DNA of 35,000 nt from Scleromitrula shiraiana. Its lineage: Eukaryota; Ascomycota; Leotiomycetes; Helotiales; Sclerotiniaceae. The notes under the pieces were generated by a model, which was not told the DNA's origin, did not search any database, and saw only the letters and a list, made by a program, of their open reading frames with translations. The stretch is taken from the NCBI GenBank assembly GCA_028455995.1, contig JABELC010000017.1, forward strand, positions 1-35,000. Reading direction: 5' to 3'. Below are positions 1 through 9,049 of this stretch, in pieces. Within the stretch, counting starts at the first letter, position 1; each line of letters begins with the position of its first letter. The position numbers were made by a program, and so were the translations under genes.

Positions 1-380
1 TATACTTGAACATAATGAACTTCAAGGGTGGCAGATTATCCTAATAACACCAGAACAAGTATGAACAATCTTTCATAGCCTATGAATTTCCAAACCATCT
101 TCCAAACTAAAACTCAGAGGAAGTGTTAACCCATCTCCCATGGCCCAGCCCCCACCAATAGTACCACGTAATTTAAGCGCAGGACAACACTCCCGGCCGA
201 ATATCACTATATTGGGTCAAGGACCCTAACATACTGCCTCTTCTCTATTAGTATTTATATGATAGCAACAATGGATTCTAGCCAATAAACTATTTCAAAA
301 ATGTGCCAAAATTCTTCTAAAATATTAATGTAATAAATATCGGGTCAGGTCCCCTGACACGCCGCCTCTTCTTTATGATC
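1..380. other. non-coding flank with no gene seen
   Basis: I see no open frame of note on either strand and no RNA gene. The right half holds two copies of a short repeat motif that recurs beyond the AT tract, described separately. GC content is ordinary up to about position 370 and then falls abruptly to almost zero. Confidence 0.6.
211..375 (+). repeat. dispersed repeat family, left copies
   Basis: Two copies of a GGGTC...GCCTCTTCT motif lie at 211-250 and 338-375. Both read GGGTCARG, then a short variable part, then CTRACA or CTGACAC, then GCCTCTTCT. Between them, at 281-320, is a second module reading CCAATAAACTATTT, a short A-rich gap, TGCCAA and ATTCTTC. The same two modules, in the same order and orientation and about 45-49 bases apart, occur at 4255-4360 on the other side of the AT tract. 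This is a diverged repeat unit rather than chance similarity. I do not recognise the family; no coding capacity is visible. Confidence 0.6.
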
Positions 381-904
381 TTTTATTTTAATAATATATT
401 AAAATATAATTTAATAATATAAGAAAATATTTAGATTATTAATAATAAATATAAATATTTTAATTTTAAAAAATTTTATTTATAATTTTAATTAATATAA
501 TAATATTTTAAATATTATAATTAATTTTTTTTATTTAAATTAATATAAATTTAAAAAATTATTATATTATAAAAAAGAATGAATAATATAAATTTAATTT
601 AATTATAATAAAGATATTTATATATTTTTATTATTATTTAATTTTAAATTAATAATTTCAATAATATATATATTTATTTTATATTATATTAGATTTAAAT
701 TAATTCTTTTTAATTTAAGATTATTAATATTTTTTTTATATTATTGATATTTTAAATATTATATATTTTTAAAAATTAAATTTTTTTATTATTTTGAATT
801 TATATTTAATTTATTAAAATAATTTTATAATTAAAATTCAAGAAATAATTATATTATTCTTTAATGATAGTTAATAATTTATATATTTTTTATAATTTAT
901 TATT

Positions 905-961
905 TATATTTATATTTATATTATTATTATTATTATTTTATTATTAATATTATTATTATTA

Positions 962-1002
<41 letters not shown>

Positions 1003-1010
1003 TATTATTA

Positions 1011-1053
<43 letters not shown>

Positions 1054-1174
1054 TTATTATTATTATTATTATTATTATTATATTATTATTATTATTATTA
1101 TATTATTATTATTATTATTATTATTATATTATTATATTATTATTATTATTATTTTATTATTATTATTATTATTA

Positions 1175-1211
<37 letters not shown>
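905..1211 (+). repeat. ATT trinucleotide array
   Basis: About 300 bases of TTA/ATT trinucleotides with interruptions where a unit is one base short or long (TATATT or TTTTATT), which resets the phase several times. Confidence 0.85.
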
Positions 1212-1603
1212 ATTCATTTTTAATTTGAATAATAATTTTAAGTTTTATATAAAATTAAAATTAAAAGATTTATAAATTATTTTAATTTTTAAATTTATAT
1301 ATATAAATATAAAATATTATTATTATTATAATTTTATTCTTTTTATTTAATAATAATTAAAATTTTATTTAATTTTTATATTAATATAAATTCATTTTAA
1401 GAATATTTTATAATTCTTATTAATAAATAATATAAAATTATTATTAATATAATTAAGAATCTTTTTAATTTTTTTTAATATTCTTAATATAAACTTAACT
1501 TTTTGAATTTTATTTTTTTCATAAAAAGATTATTAATTTTAATTTTAATAATTTTATTTTTTATAATATTAAAACTTTTATTAGTTATATATTTTTTTTA
1601 ATA

Positions 1604-2040
1604 TTTTATTTTATTTTATTTTATTTTATTTTATTTATTTTATTTTATTTTATTTTATTTTATTTATATTTTATTTTTATTTTATTTTATATTTATTTTA
1701 TTTTATTTATTTTATTTTATTTTATTTTATTTTATTTTTTTTATTTATTTTATTTTATTTTATTTTATTTTATTTTTTATTTTATTTTATTTTTTTATTT
1801 TATTTTATTTTATTTATTTATTTTATTTTATTTTATTTTATTTTATTTTATTTATTTTATTTTATTTTATTTTATTTTATTTTATTTTATTTATTTATTT
1901 TATTTTATTTTATCTTATTTTTATTATTTTATCTTATTTTATCTTATTTTATCTTATTTTATCTTATTTTATCTTATTTTATCTTATTTTATCTTATTTT
2001 ATTTTATTTTATTTTATCTTATTTTATCTTATTTTATTTT
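1604..2040 (+). repeat. TTTTA pentanucleotide array with ATCTTATTTT variant
   Basis: A pentanucleotide TTTTA array with occasional TTTA or TTTTTA units. From about 1910 it changes to a decamer ATCTTATTTT repeated roughly ten times, so a C-carrying variant unit has been amplified within the older array. A pure T/C stretch follows to about 2300. Confidence 0.85.
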
Positions 2041-2406
2041 TCTTTTCTTTTTCTTTTCTTTTATTTCTTTTTTTTATTTTTATTTTTATTTCTTTTTTTT
2101 ATTTTCTTTTCATTTTTATTTTTAATTTCTTTTTATTTTTATTTAATTTATTTTATTTTTTTATTTTCTTTTATTTTTTATTTTTTATTTCTTTTTTTTT
2201 TTTCTATTTTTTCTATTCTTTTTTCTATTCTTTTCTTTTTTTTATTTTTTTTTTATTTTTCATTATTTTTTTTATCTTTTCTTTATTTTTATTTTTATTT
2301 TTTTTGAAAGTTTTAAAGATTTTAACATAAGATTTAATTCTCTTAATAAATAAATTAAGAATTTAATAATATTTTTTCTTTTTCAAATATTCTTTATTAA
2401 TATAAA

Positions 2407-2550
2407 ATTATTTAATATTATTTAATATTATTTAGTATTATTTAGTATTATTTAGTATTATTTAGTATTATTTAATATATTTAATATTATTTAATATTAT
2501 TTAATATTATTTAATATTATTTAATATTATTTAATATTATTTAATATTAT
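2407..2550 (+). repeat. ATTATTTAAT decamer array
   Basis: A 10-base unit ATTATTTAAT repeats for about 140 bases. Four consecutive units near 2430-2470 carry a G variant (TTTAGTATTA), a sign of local amplification of one variant. Confidence 0.8.
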
Positions 2551-3224
2551 TTTTTAATATTATATTTTAATCTTTTCAAATAATTTATTTATTTTATTAA
2601 ATTATCATTATATATTATATTTTTAATATATATATATATAACATAAACTTTAATTAAATTAATTAATCTTATTATTAAATAATAATTTCTTTTATACTTA
2701 ATAATATTATATAATATTTAAATTGAAAAAAAACTTTTCTTTAAAATATTATATAATAAAGTTATTTAATATAACTTTTTATATTAAATATTATAAATAA
2801 ATAATAGTTTTTTTATATTTTAAATTTATTTAAAATATATAAATAAAATTATATAATAATAAAAATTATATTATTAGAATTATTTCATTAAATTTTATTT
2901 ATTAATATATCTTTTATTTTTATAAATATAATTATAATAAATATTATTAATATTATTATTAAATTAATTAATTATAATATATATTTTTTTATAAATTAAA
3001 TATTTTTATTATAAAAACTTTTTAATAATTAATGAATTATTAATATATATAATTTATATAAAAGATCTTTATTTCTTTAATTAATATTCTTTTATTAATA
3101 TATTCAAAATTCCAAAAAAAGTAAATAATATTATAATTATAAAATTATTTAAATTAATATTCTTTTTATATTTATTAATTCTTTTTAATTAAAAATTAAT
3201 AGCTAATATTTAATATTTATTTTT

Positions 3225-3226
3225 AA

Positions 3227-3257
<31 letters not shown>

Positions 3258-3440
3258 ATACATAAATAAATACATAAATAATACATAAATAAATACATAA
3301 ATAAATACATAAATAAATACATAAATAAATACATAAATAAATACATAAATAAATACATAAATAAATACATAAATAAATACATAAATAAATACATAAATAA
3401 ATACATAAATAAATACATAAATAAATACATAAATACATAA
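3225..3440 (+). repeat. TAAA array followed by a 12-mer ATAAATAAATAC array
   Basis: A TAAA tetranucleotide run to about 3260 passes into a nearly perfect 12-base array (unit ATAAATAAATAC) to about 3433. It reads as long Tyr/Leu/Ile/Cys repeats in two minus-strand frames, which I regard as non-coding. Confidence 0.85.
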
Positions 3441-3779
3441 ATAAATAAATAAAGAGATATATAAATAATAAATAAATAATAAATAAAAATAAATGATAAA
3501 TAAATAAAGAGATAAAAAAATAAATAATAAATAATAAAATAAATAAATAAATAAATAATAATTAAATAATAAATAAATAATAAATAAATAATAATTAAAT
3601 AATAAATAAATAATAATTAAATAAAATTAAATAATAAATAATAAATAATAATAATAATAAATATAAATAAAAATAAATAATAATAAATAATATAAAATAA
3701 TAAATAATAATAAATAATAAAAATAATAATAAATAATAATAAATAATAAATAATAATAAATAATAAAATAATAATAAAT

Positions 3780-3973
3780 AATAATAAATATAATAATATA
3801 ATAAATAATAATAAATAATAATAAATAATAATAAATAATAATAAATAATAATAAATAATAATAAATAATAATAAATAATAATAAATAATAATAAATAATA
3901 ATAAATAATAATAAATAATAATAAATAATAATAAATAATAATAAATAATAATAAATAATAATAAATAATAATA
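3780..3973 (+). repeat. ATAAATAATA decamer array
   Basis: A perfect 10-base unit (ATAAATAATA) repeats from about 3800 to 3973. Looser AATAAT sequence precedes it from 3460. It ends sharply where ordinary sequence resumes at about 3976. Confidence 0.85.
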
Positions 3974-3990
3974 ATATTTATCAAATTACT

Positions 3991-4024
3991 TGTTGCATCA
4001 CATGTTGCATCACATGTTGCATCA
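3991..4024 (+). repeat. 12-bp TGTTGCATCACA minisatellite
   Basis: Three head-to-tail copies of TGTTGCATCACA (the last ends ATA) sit at the right edge of the AT tract, followed by two degenerate ATCACATGTTTTAA units to about 4060. Confidence 0.8.
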
Positions 4025-4086
4025 TATATTAGATCACATGTTTTAAATCACATGTTTTAAAAAGCTTGTTCAAAACCTTAAATTTA

Positions 4087-4457
4087 CCCAATCAACTACT
4101 CTCAAATATCGATTTGAACCAATCAACTATTTTAAAAAAGTGCCAAGATTCTTCCAAGGCGCTAGTAAAATCACCCTTGTATCATACCAAAAAAAAAAAA
4201 TGAGTAGACTCGTATAAAACCTCTCTTTTTGTAAACAAAAAGAAGAGGCATATTGGGTCAAGAACTCTGATACACCACCGCCTCTTCTCTACTAATACTC
4301 GTAATAAGAAAAACAATTAGCCAATAAACTATTTTAAAAGTATGCCAACATTTTTCCAACATCAATATAACAAATAAACCTTGCTTTAAAACAAAAACGA
4401 GAATTGAATAGACTCGCAATAAACCCTCTTTTTTTTTGTACTGAAAAGAAGAGGTAT
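4087..4457 (+). repeat. dispersed repeat family, right copies (about 200-bp unit, two copies)
   Basis: The module CCAATMAACTATTTTAAAA...TGCCAA.ATT.TTCCAA occurs at 4119-4160 and again at 4319-4360, exactly 200 bases apart. Each is followed by a TAGACTCGYA-type block and then by A-rich sequence ending in AAGAAGAGG (4239-4248 and 4444-4453). Between them, at 4253-4278, is the GGGTCAAG...GCCTCTTCT motif. AAGAAGAGGC at 4240-4249 and GCCTCTTCT at 4270-4278 form a short inverted repeat. A truncated start (CCAATCAACTA) lies at 4088. The same modules in the same orientation are found at 211-375. Pairwise identity is clearly below 90%, so the copies are old. Confidence 0.65.
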
Positions 4458-4569
4458 CTGACCATTAAAAACTCTCCAAACTTTATCCCGCTTCATCAGT
4501 TTGCGTTTCCACCTCCATTGTTCTGCGCCGCAAATTTGGAGCATCTACCTTTTTGATCGGTTTTAACTG

Positions 4570-6414
4570 ATGGCCACCGTTCAATTAACAATAGACAAAC
4601 TCTTGTCTACAGACCTATCACCAACTGAACACTCGTTATTACAAGACTTTATTGAAAGCGCAGTCGAGCCTGAGATTGCTGCTCAATACATACAATCAAT
4701 AATAGATCAGGATTCAAGCAATGTCGAAGAAGATTTGCGCCAATTCAAAAAGCACTGGCAGACGTTGGTGAGCAGGCGTTAGTGAATTACTTTATCTCTC
4801 CCCAAGATTATACTGATAATGGACAGTAATGGTTTTTGAACCTGTCATTAAGAGTCTTGATTCTCTGGTTCGAGATAGAGATGGACCATATTGCACCATG
4901 ACTAACTTTCGAGAACGCGATCCAAAACCAACACCTAAACGCGTCGAGGTCGCTCACGTGATTCCTCCGTCTTTTCTCCAAGATATCAGCGAGGTAAGTA
5001 TATCGCGGAGAACAATTTTGGAAAGGGGTACTCTTCTAATTATATATAGACACCCTTACTTCACATTCTAGAAATATTTCTCTCTACATCTCAAGTTGAT
5101 CGATTGAAAAAATTACTTTCTAGCGACATGCAAACACATGCATCTGCTCTACAAAACCTTTGGCTACTTTCACCTAGTATGCATAAAGCTTTTCGTGCTG
5201 GACATATAAAAGTAAGAGAAGGGCTTGGTCATTCAGGTAACCGTGATACCGAGGTTATACAAGTTCAATGGGTAAGTAGTATGTTTGTGACAATATTTTG
5301 CAAGTACTGACGAACTATGATCCTAGTATGAAGTGATAGGGCAATATCCGGAGCGGCCTAAAGACCTGTATTTTAGTGACGGGCTTCATTTTTCAGGGGT
5401 CCGAGAGAGATTCAATATATCTACAACTAACCCTCAAAGACTTCCTTTGCCAAGCAAATTCCTATTTGACGTTCATCGTCGTTTCGCTGATGCACTTCAT
5501 CTCTTCGGTATTGAAGAGAAGATAGCTCGTGGTTGGCCCAAGCCAAACATACTATCAAAGTTTTTTGGCTTCCCTATTGCGATATTCAAGCGGGTTTTCC
5601 GTAGTTTATGGTTATGGTCACCGGTCTCGGTGCGTTTATATTGTTATCACCGACTAAGAAATGTTGGAAAGCGATTGTATGGACCAGAGAATGTACGGTG
5701 GGTTCAACGAATCCCCTTCGGACTATACATCAAAGAAACAAAAGGAACATCATGGAACGAATCCAACGCTCTCAAAATGATCGAACAGTACACCTCCATT
5801 CCAGCTCCACGATCCGTCGATGTCATACAACAAGATGCAGACACCACGCTTCTAGTAATGACACGAGTGCCCGGCCAAAGCCTCGAAAATTCCTATCATC
5901 TAATGTCATACAAAGAAAGAAATCAACTCGCAGATGATCTCGCAAATTATATATCACAGCTCAAAAAAATCCCAAATAACACTCCCTATCGTTTCGCAGA
6001 CACACTAGGTGGACCCATGTTTGATCATTGCATACCCAATCACGTGGGCGGGCCATTCAACAGCCAATCCGATCTCAACGACTACCTGGTCAGCAACCTA
6101 GGGGGGAAATCACACCGGCGGAAGCCTACGGGGGCGAAGAAAACATGCCGCGGAACCACCGCTCATTCTTTACGCATTCCGATTTTCACTTTTCGAATCT
6201 CATGGTTGAGGGGGGACGGCTCTGCGGCATTATCGATTGGGAGTGTGCGGGGTTCAAACCCGAGTACTGGGAATTCACGCATGCGATCTATGGGGTTTGG
6301 GGTCACGAGGAGAAAATGGCGTTGTTTCGGAGGACGTTTGGGGATCAATATGATGGGGTTTTGAAAACGGACGAGAGGTTGTGGAGGATGAACCCGGGGG
6401 GTTTGAATCTTTGA
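4570..6414 (+). CDS. HNH_2 nuclease-like domain fused to APH-family phosphotransferase domain; one frameshift
   Basis: Proposed exons are 4570-4777, 4827-4993, 5050-5271 and 5327-6414, with introns of 49, 56 and 55 bp (donors GTTAGT, GTAAGT, GTAAGT; all acceptors AG) that keep one frame. Residues about 70-265 resemble the fungal HNH_2 family: an RDRDGPYC segment, AHVIPP (H113), LQNLWLLSP (N161) and SMHKAF (H170), then the usual LPLPS...VHRRFADALHLFG tail. With no stop and no new start codon, the frame runs into an aminoglycoside-phosphotransferase/choline-kinase-like domain: LPFG-like nucleotide lobe (IPFGLYIKE), catalytic loop FTHSDFHFSN (Asp about 485, Asn about 490) and metal-binding IIDWE (Asp about 503). 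The downstream half is in another frame. A single base appears missing in the six-G run at 6101-6106, so as written translation loses the catalytic loop. Substrate unknown; family members are usually unassigned. It lies between inverted copies of a repeat. Confidence 0.75.
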
Positions 6415-6460
6415 TTATAATAAAGTGAAGCTGGGGGTTTTGAATCTTGATTATAATATA
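6396..6460 (+). repeat. 36-bp-spaced direct duplication over the stop codon
   Basis: The sequence GGGGGTTTGAATCTTTGATTATAA at about 6396-6420 recurs, slightly altered, as GGGGGTTTTGAATCTTGATTATAA at about 6433-6457. It covers the last codons and stop of the HNH-APH gene, so the C-terminal codons GGLNL may be a recent product of this duplication. Confidence 0.6.
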
Positions 6461-6783
6461 ATGCCTCTTCTTTAGTACCCAGATGGAGATTTTATTGCAA
6501 TATATTCATTTCTCGTTTTTTTTTTGCCCTAGAAGAGAGTTTATTGCACTAATGTGTCTTAACAACGTCTTGACAAGAATCGATTTCCTAATCGAAACGA
6601 TTTTACACAATCTTATTGACTTATATACAGATCATATGATAGACCAAAGAAGCACACGATTCTTAACAAAGAAGCTTACCCAAAGTGGACAGAAATACGA
6701 AAGGGTCAGGTCCTCGTCCTCGTCCTGCATTAAGAATCACAAGCGTTAAAGAAGCGGCGTGTCAAAGGACCCGACCCGATATG
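6461..6783 (-). repeat. dispersed repeat family, inverted copy downstream of the fusion gene
   Basis: Read on the minus strand, 6518-6461 gives AACGAGAA.TGAATA....GCAATAAA...GTACTAAAGAAGAGGCAT. This matches the plus-strand stretch 4397-4457 (AACGAGAATTGAATAGACTCGCAATAAA...GTACTGAAAAGAAGAGGTAT). Further out, 6783-6748 on the minus strand reads ATATCGGGTCGGGTCC, TTTGACACGCCGC, TTCTTT, matching the motif at 338-375. The repeat therefore faces inward on both sides of the gene at 4570-6414. No open frame in it is convincing. Confidence 0.6.
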
Positions 6784-7271
6784 TGGTTCTAATCGATTCT
6801 TGTTACTGAGAGGTATGGTTAATGTGTGATTATCTATCTATGTTATCTATGTTATAGATAGATAGATAGATAGATAAATGGAGAGAAAATAATATAATTG
6901 TTAGATTGGAAATTTTATCACTAGTAGGATTTCTGATTATGATCATTATACCGTGCCGATATTAGATCTTATGGATGGATGGCATTTTCCTAGTTTGAGG
7001 ATCGGATTGGTTCGACTCGTTGGTTTGTTTTATGCAATATCATCTATAGTGTTGGTTGGGATTAGACTAGATGGAATGTTGTTGTATTGTATTGCATTGT
7101 ATTGCATTGTATTGAGTTGGCTTATAAAAATTAATTGAATGCTCCTCGTCCTGTTTATTTATTTTTCCCATTATAATCATCAGCGAACTGAATTTTATCG
7201 AATCGTCTATATTATATTCTTACTCTCCCTTTACTTACTTACTTACTTACTCCTTCTTCTTTATCCTCATT
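6784..7271. other. spacer with GATA-type inverted repeat and ATTGT repeats
   Basis: No gene is seen. At 6831-6877 TATCTATCTA is followed by a TAGATAGATA array, giving a potential hairpin. At 7081-7114 a TTGTATTGCA decamer repeats about three times. A CTTA tetranucleotide run lies at 7231-7251. This is presumably the downstream region of both neighbouring genes, which converge here. Confidence 0.5.
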
Positions 7272-8593
7272 TCACTTCATCTCGTCAATTATATATAACC
7301 CATTCCAATTCCAATCATCCCCGAAACAACCCTCTTTTACAATCCACTCTTTCACGCCCTCACTGACCAATCCCCTCAATCCCGCTCTTATATCTTCATC
7401 CTCCTCCTCCTTCCCCCTTCCATTCTTATCACCACTCCTCCCCCGTACCACCCCTCTCACGCGTGAACTACTAACCCCCCTCCCCTCCTCATCCCCCTCC
7501 ACCATTTCAATCCCTCCTTTCCTCCCCCCCTTCCCCATCCCCTTCCTCTCCTCCTCCCCCCAAGAACCAAAATCGGAATCGGAATCAAAATTCAAAAACC
7601 AATCCCTCTTCCCCCCCTTCCCCCCAATCTCCCCCTCATACCACAGACCCACTCTTCCTGCCTCCTCCTACTCCAGCCCTCTCCTCCTTCCGCATCACCA
7701 TCAGTATCCCTCCACGTAACCCTCAACCGATGCTTGCTCAAAAAGCGAGCCAGAATCGAGAGAGGTTAGAGGGTAATAGTATTTTGGGTTTAGCACGCGC
7801 AGGAGGGTGTCGAAGCCTGTGAGGTGGATTTGTTGCGGGCGGGATGGTTGGTCGGGGTTTGGTGGAGTGCGAGAAGAATAGTATGTGGATTCCTCGATCG
7901 CGACGGCTTTGTCGTGGAAATAGGGGTGTTTTATTACACCGATGTCGATTTTTAATGTGCGTTCTGTGGTTTGTATTTTTGATTTCTTTGGTGTTTCTGA
8001 TTTTATTCCTTCCGATTCTTGTTCTGCATGATCCTGGGTTTGATTTTGAGTTTTTTGAGTTTGATTCTGTGGAGAAGAGGTCCCGGATAAATTTGAGGAT
8101 AGTTGTGAAGATGAAGATTCAGAGGATTGAGAATGAAAAGCAGCCAATAAATCACCCGCAAATATCTCGATACCTACGAGTCGCTGAGGGAGCGTGGTTG
8201 TTGTGTTTGAGGGAGAAGTAGATGTGGAGAGGGATTTATCGGCGTTGAGGGTGGAAAAAGGAGGAGGAGGATGTGTTTTCATTTTCTCTTGGACTGGAGG
8301 TTTGGGTGGAAGACGGGGAGGGGGTTGTATTTGGGTGGGGGTGGTGGATTAGGATTGGGACTTGATAGGGCGGAGAGACAGAGGTGCAGATGGGCAAGGG
8401 TGGGCGGGTTGAATGAGGAGTCTAGTATGTAGAGGGTTTGGGGTTGTGATTGTGTGGTAGAAGAGGGAGAAGATGATGATATCGAATGAAGAATCCGGAA
8501 GGGAGTGGGGGAATTAAGGAAGGATTGGAGTTGATGGGTATAGAATTGGAGACGGGGCGTTGTATTATACGAGGATATTGGTGATGGTGGCAT
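7272..8593 (-). pseudogene. nicotinamide-nucleotide adenylyltransferase / POF1-like protein, frame broken
   Basis: From ATG at 8593 the first frame holds LYILDSSFNPPTLAHL, the nucleotidyltransferase SxFxPxxxxH signature of the NMNAT-like (POF1-type) family, which transfers AMP from ATP to nicotinamide mononucleotide in NAD synthesis. The next frame (8282-7701) carries STLNADKS, QRLVGIEIFAGDLL, DIGVIKHPYFHDKAVAIEE and IHLTGFDTLLRVLNPKYY, all typical of the fungal family in the right order. Then another frame gives KHRLRVTWRDTDGD (about 7740-7690), and a last one (7652-7272) gives GGKRDW, VEGDEEGRGVSSSRVR (ATP-binding SSTxxR-like) and LVSEGVKEW. At least four frame changes are needed, near 8271-8285, 8255-8259 (A5 on the + strand), 7740-7744 (A5) and 7630-7660. 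The order is complete, so either sequence errors or recent decay. A Ser/Pro-rich insertion is unusual. Confidence 0.75.
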
Positions 8594-9049
8594 TTTCTCT
8601 TCTTCTCTATCAATATTTCCCTAGAATATATATGTGGTTATGGTTATGATTGTGGTTGTAAGGTTGATTAATGTAGATGATTGTTATCGGGTAAGGCTGA
8701 AAAGCCTCCTGTTAATTGATCTGCAAGGCTGATAGTTCTGAATTAATTTTATAATTAAAGCTAGCAGAATTGTGTACAATGATCCTTCGATCTAGACCAA
8801 ATTGAAATAAATCAAAAAAAATATCATGACATCATTGAATCGAGTCGGAGAATAATTTCTAGAACATCGATTAGAAAGAAGTGGTTAATGAAAAAGAAAA
8901 TGGGAGCTTCGTTCGAGCTACTTTAGTCAACGAGGCTATTCAAACGAACGTAGGACCACCTACTTCAGGAGTTGTCAACACACGATTTTTCTACACATCC
9001 TACTCCTCTTACTTTCAAACATTAAACGAAGATCGTGTTTACCAGTAAA
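8594..9049. promoter_or_regulatory. shared divergent promoter interval
   Basis: This 456-bp gap separates the start codons of the minus-strand NMNAT-like gene and the plus-strand steroid reductase gene, so it must hold both promoters. I see no conserved site that I can name; A/T-rich stretches occur at 8740-8830. The reductase leader just before 9050 is CT-rich (CTACTCCTCTTACTTTC), as is common for fungal transcription start regions. Confidence 0.45.

Larger units (their letters stand above)
380..3985. repeat. extreme AT-rich low-complexity tract
   Basis: About 3.6 kb contain almost no G or C and no plausible gene; the long open frames here are translations of simple repeats. The tract has subdomains: unstructured AT sequence (380-900), ATT repeats, TTTTA repeats, a T/C-only stretch with TTTCTTT runs (2040-2300), ATTATTTAAT decamers, more unstructured AT, then A-rich arrays of 12-mers and 10-mers. 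The + strand is T-rich on the left and A-rich on the right, so strand asymmetry flips near 3200. The structure does not look like simple C-to-T mutation of a former transposon, because the sequence is periodic over long stretches. It may be a replication- or chromatin-related island, a repeat expansion, or partly an assembly artefact. Confidence 0.85.

Noticed and set aside
3203..3984. Minus-strand open frames encoding repeated Tyr-Leu-Ile and Met-Tyr-Leu-Phe peptides
   Set aside because: They are translations of the 12-bp and 10-bp AT arrays in several frames and have no non-repeat part or gene context.
380..3985. Possibility that the AT tract is an inserted mitochondrial fragment
   Set aside because: No mitochondrial gene fragment or tRNA is visible, and the ordered arrays do not look like typical mitochondrial spacer with GC clusters. 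A comparison with the mitochondrial genome would still be needed.
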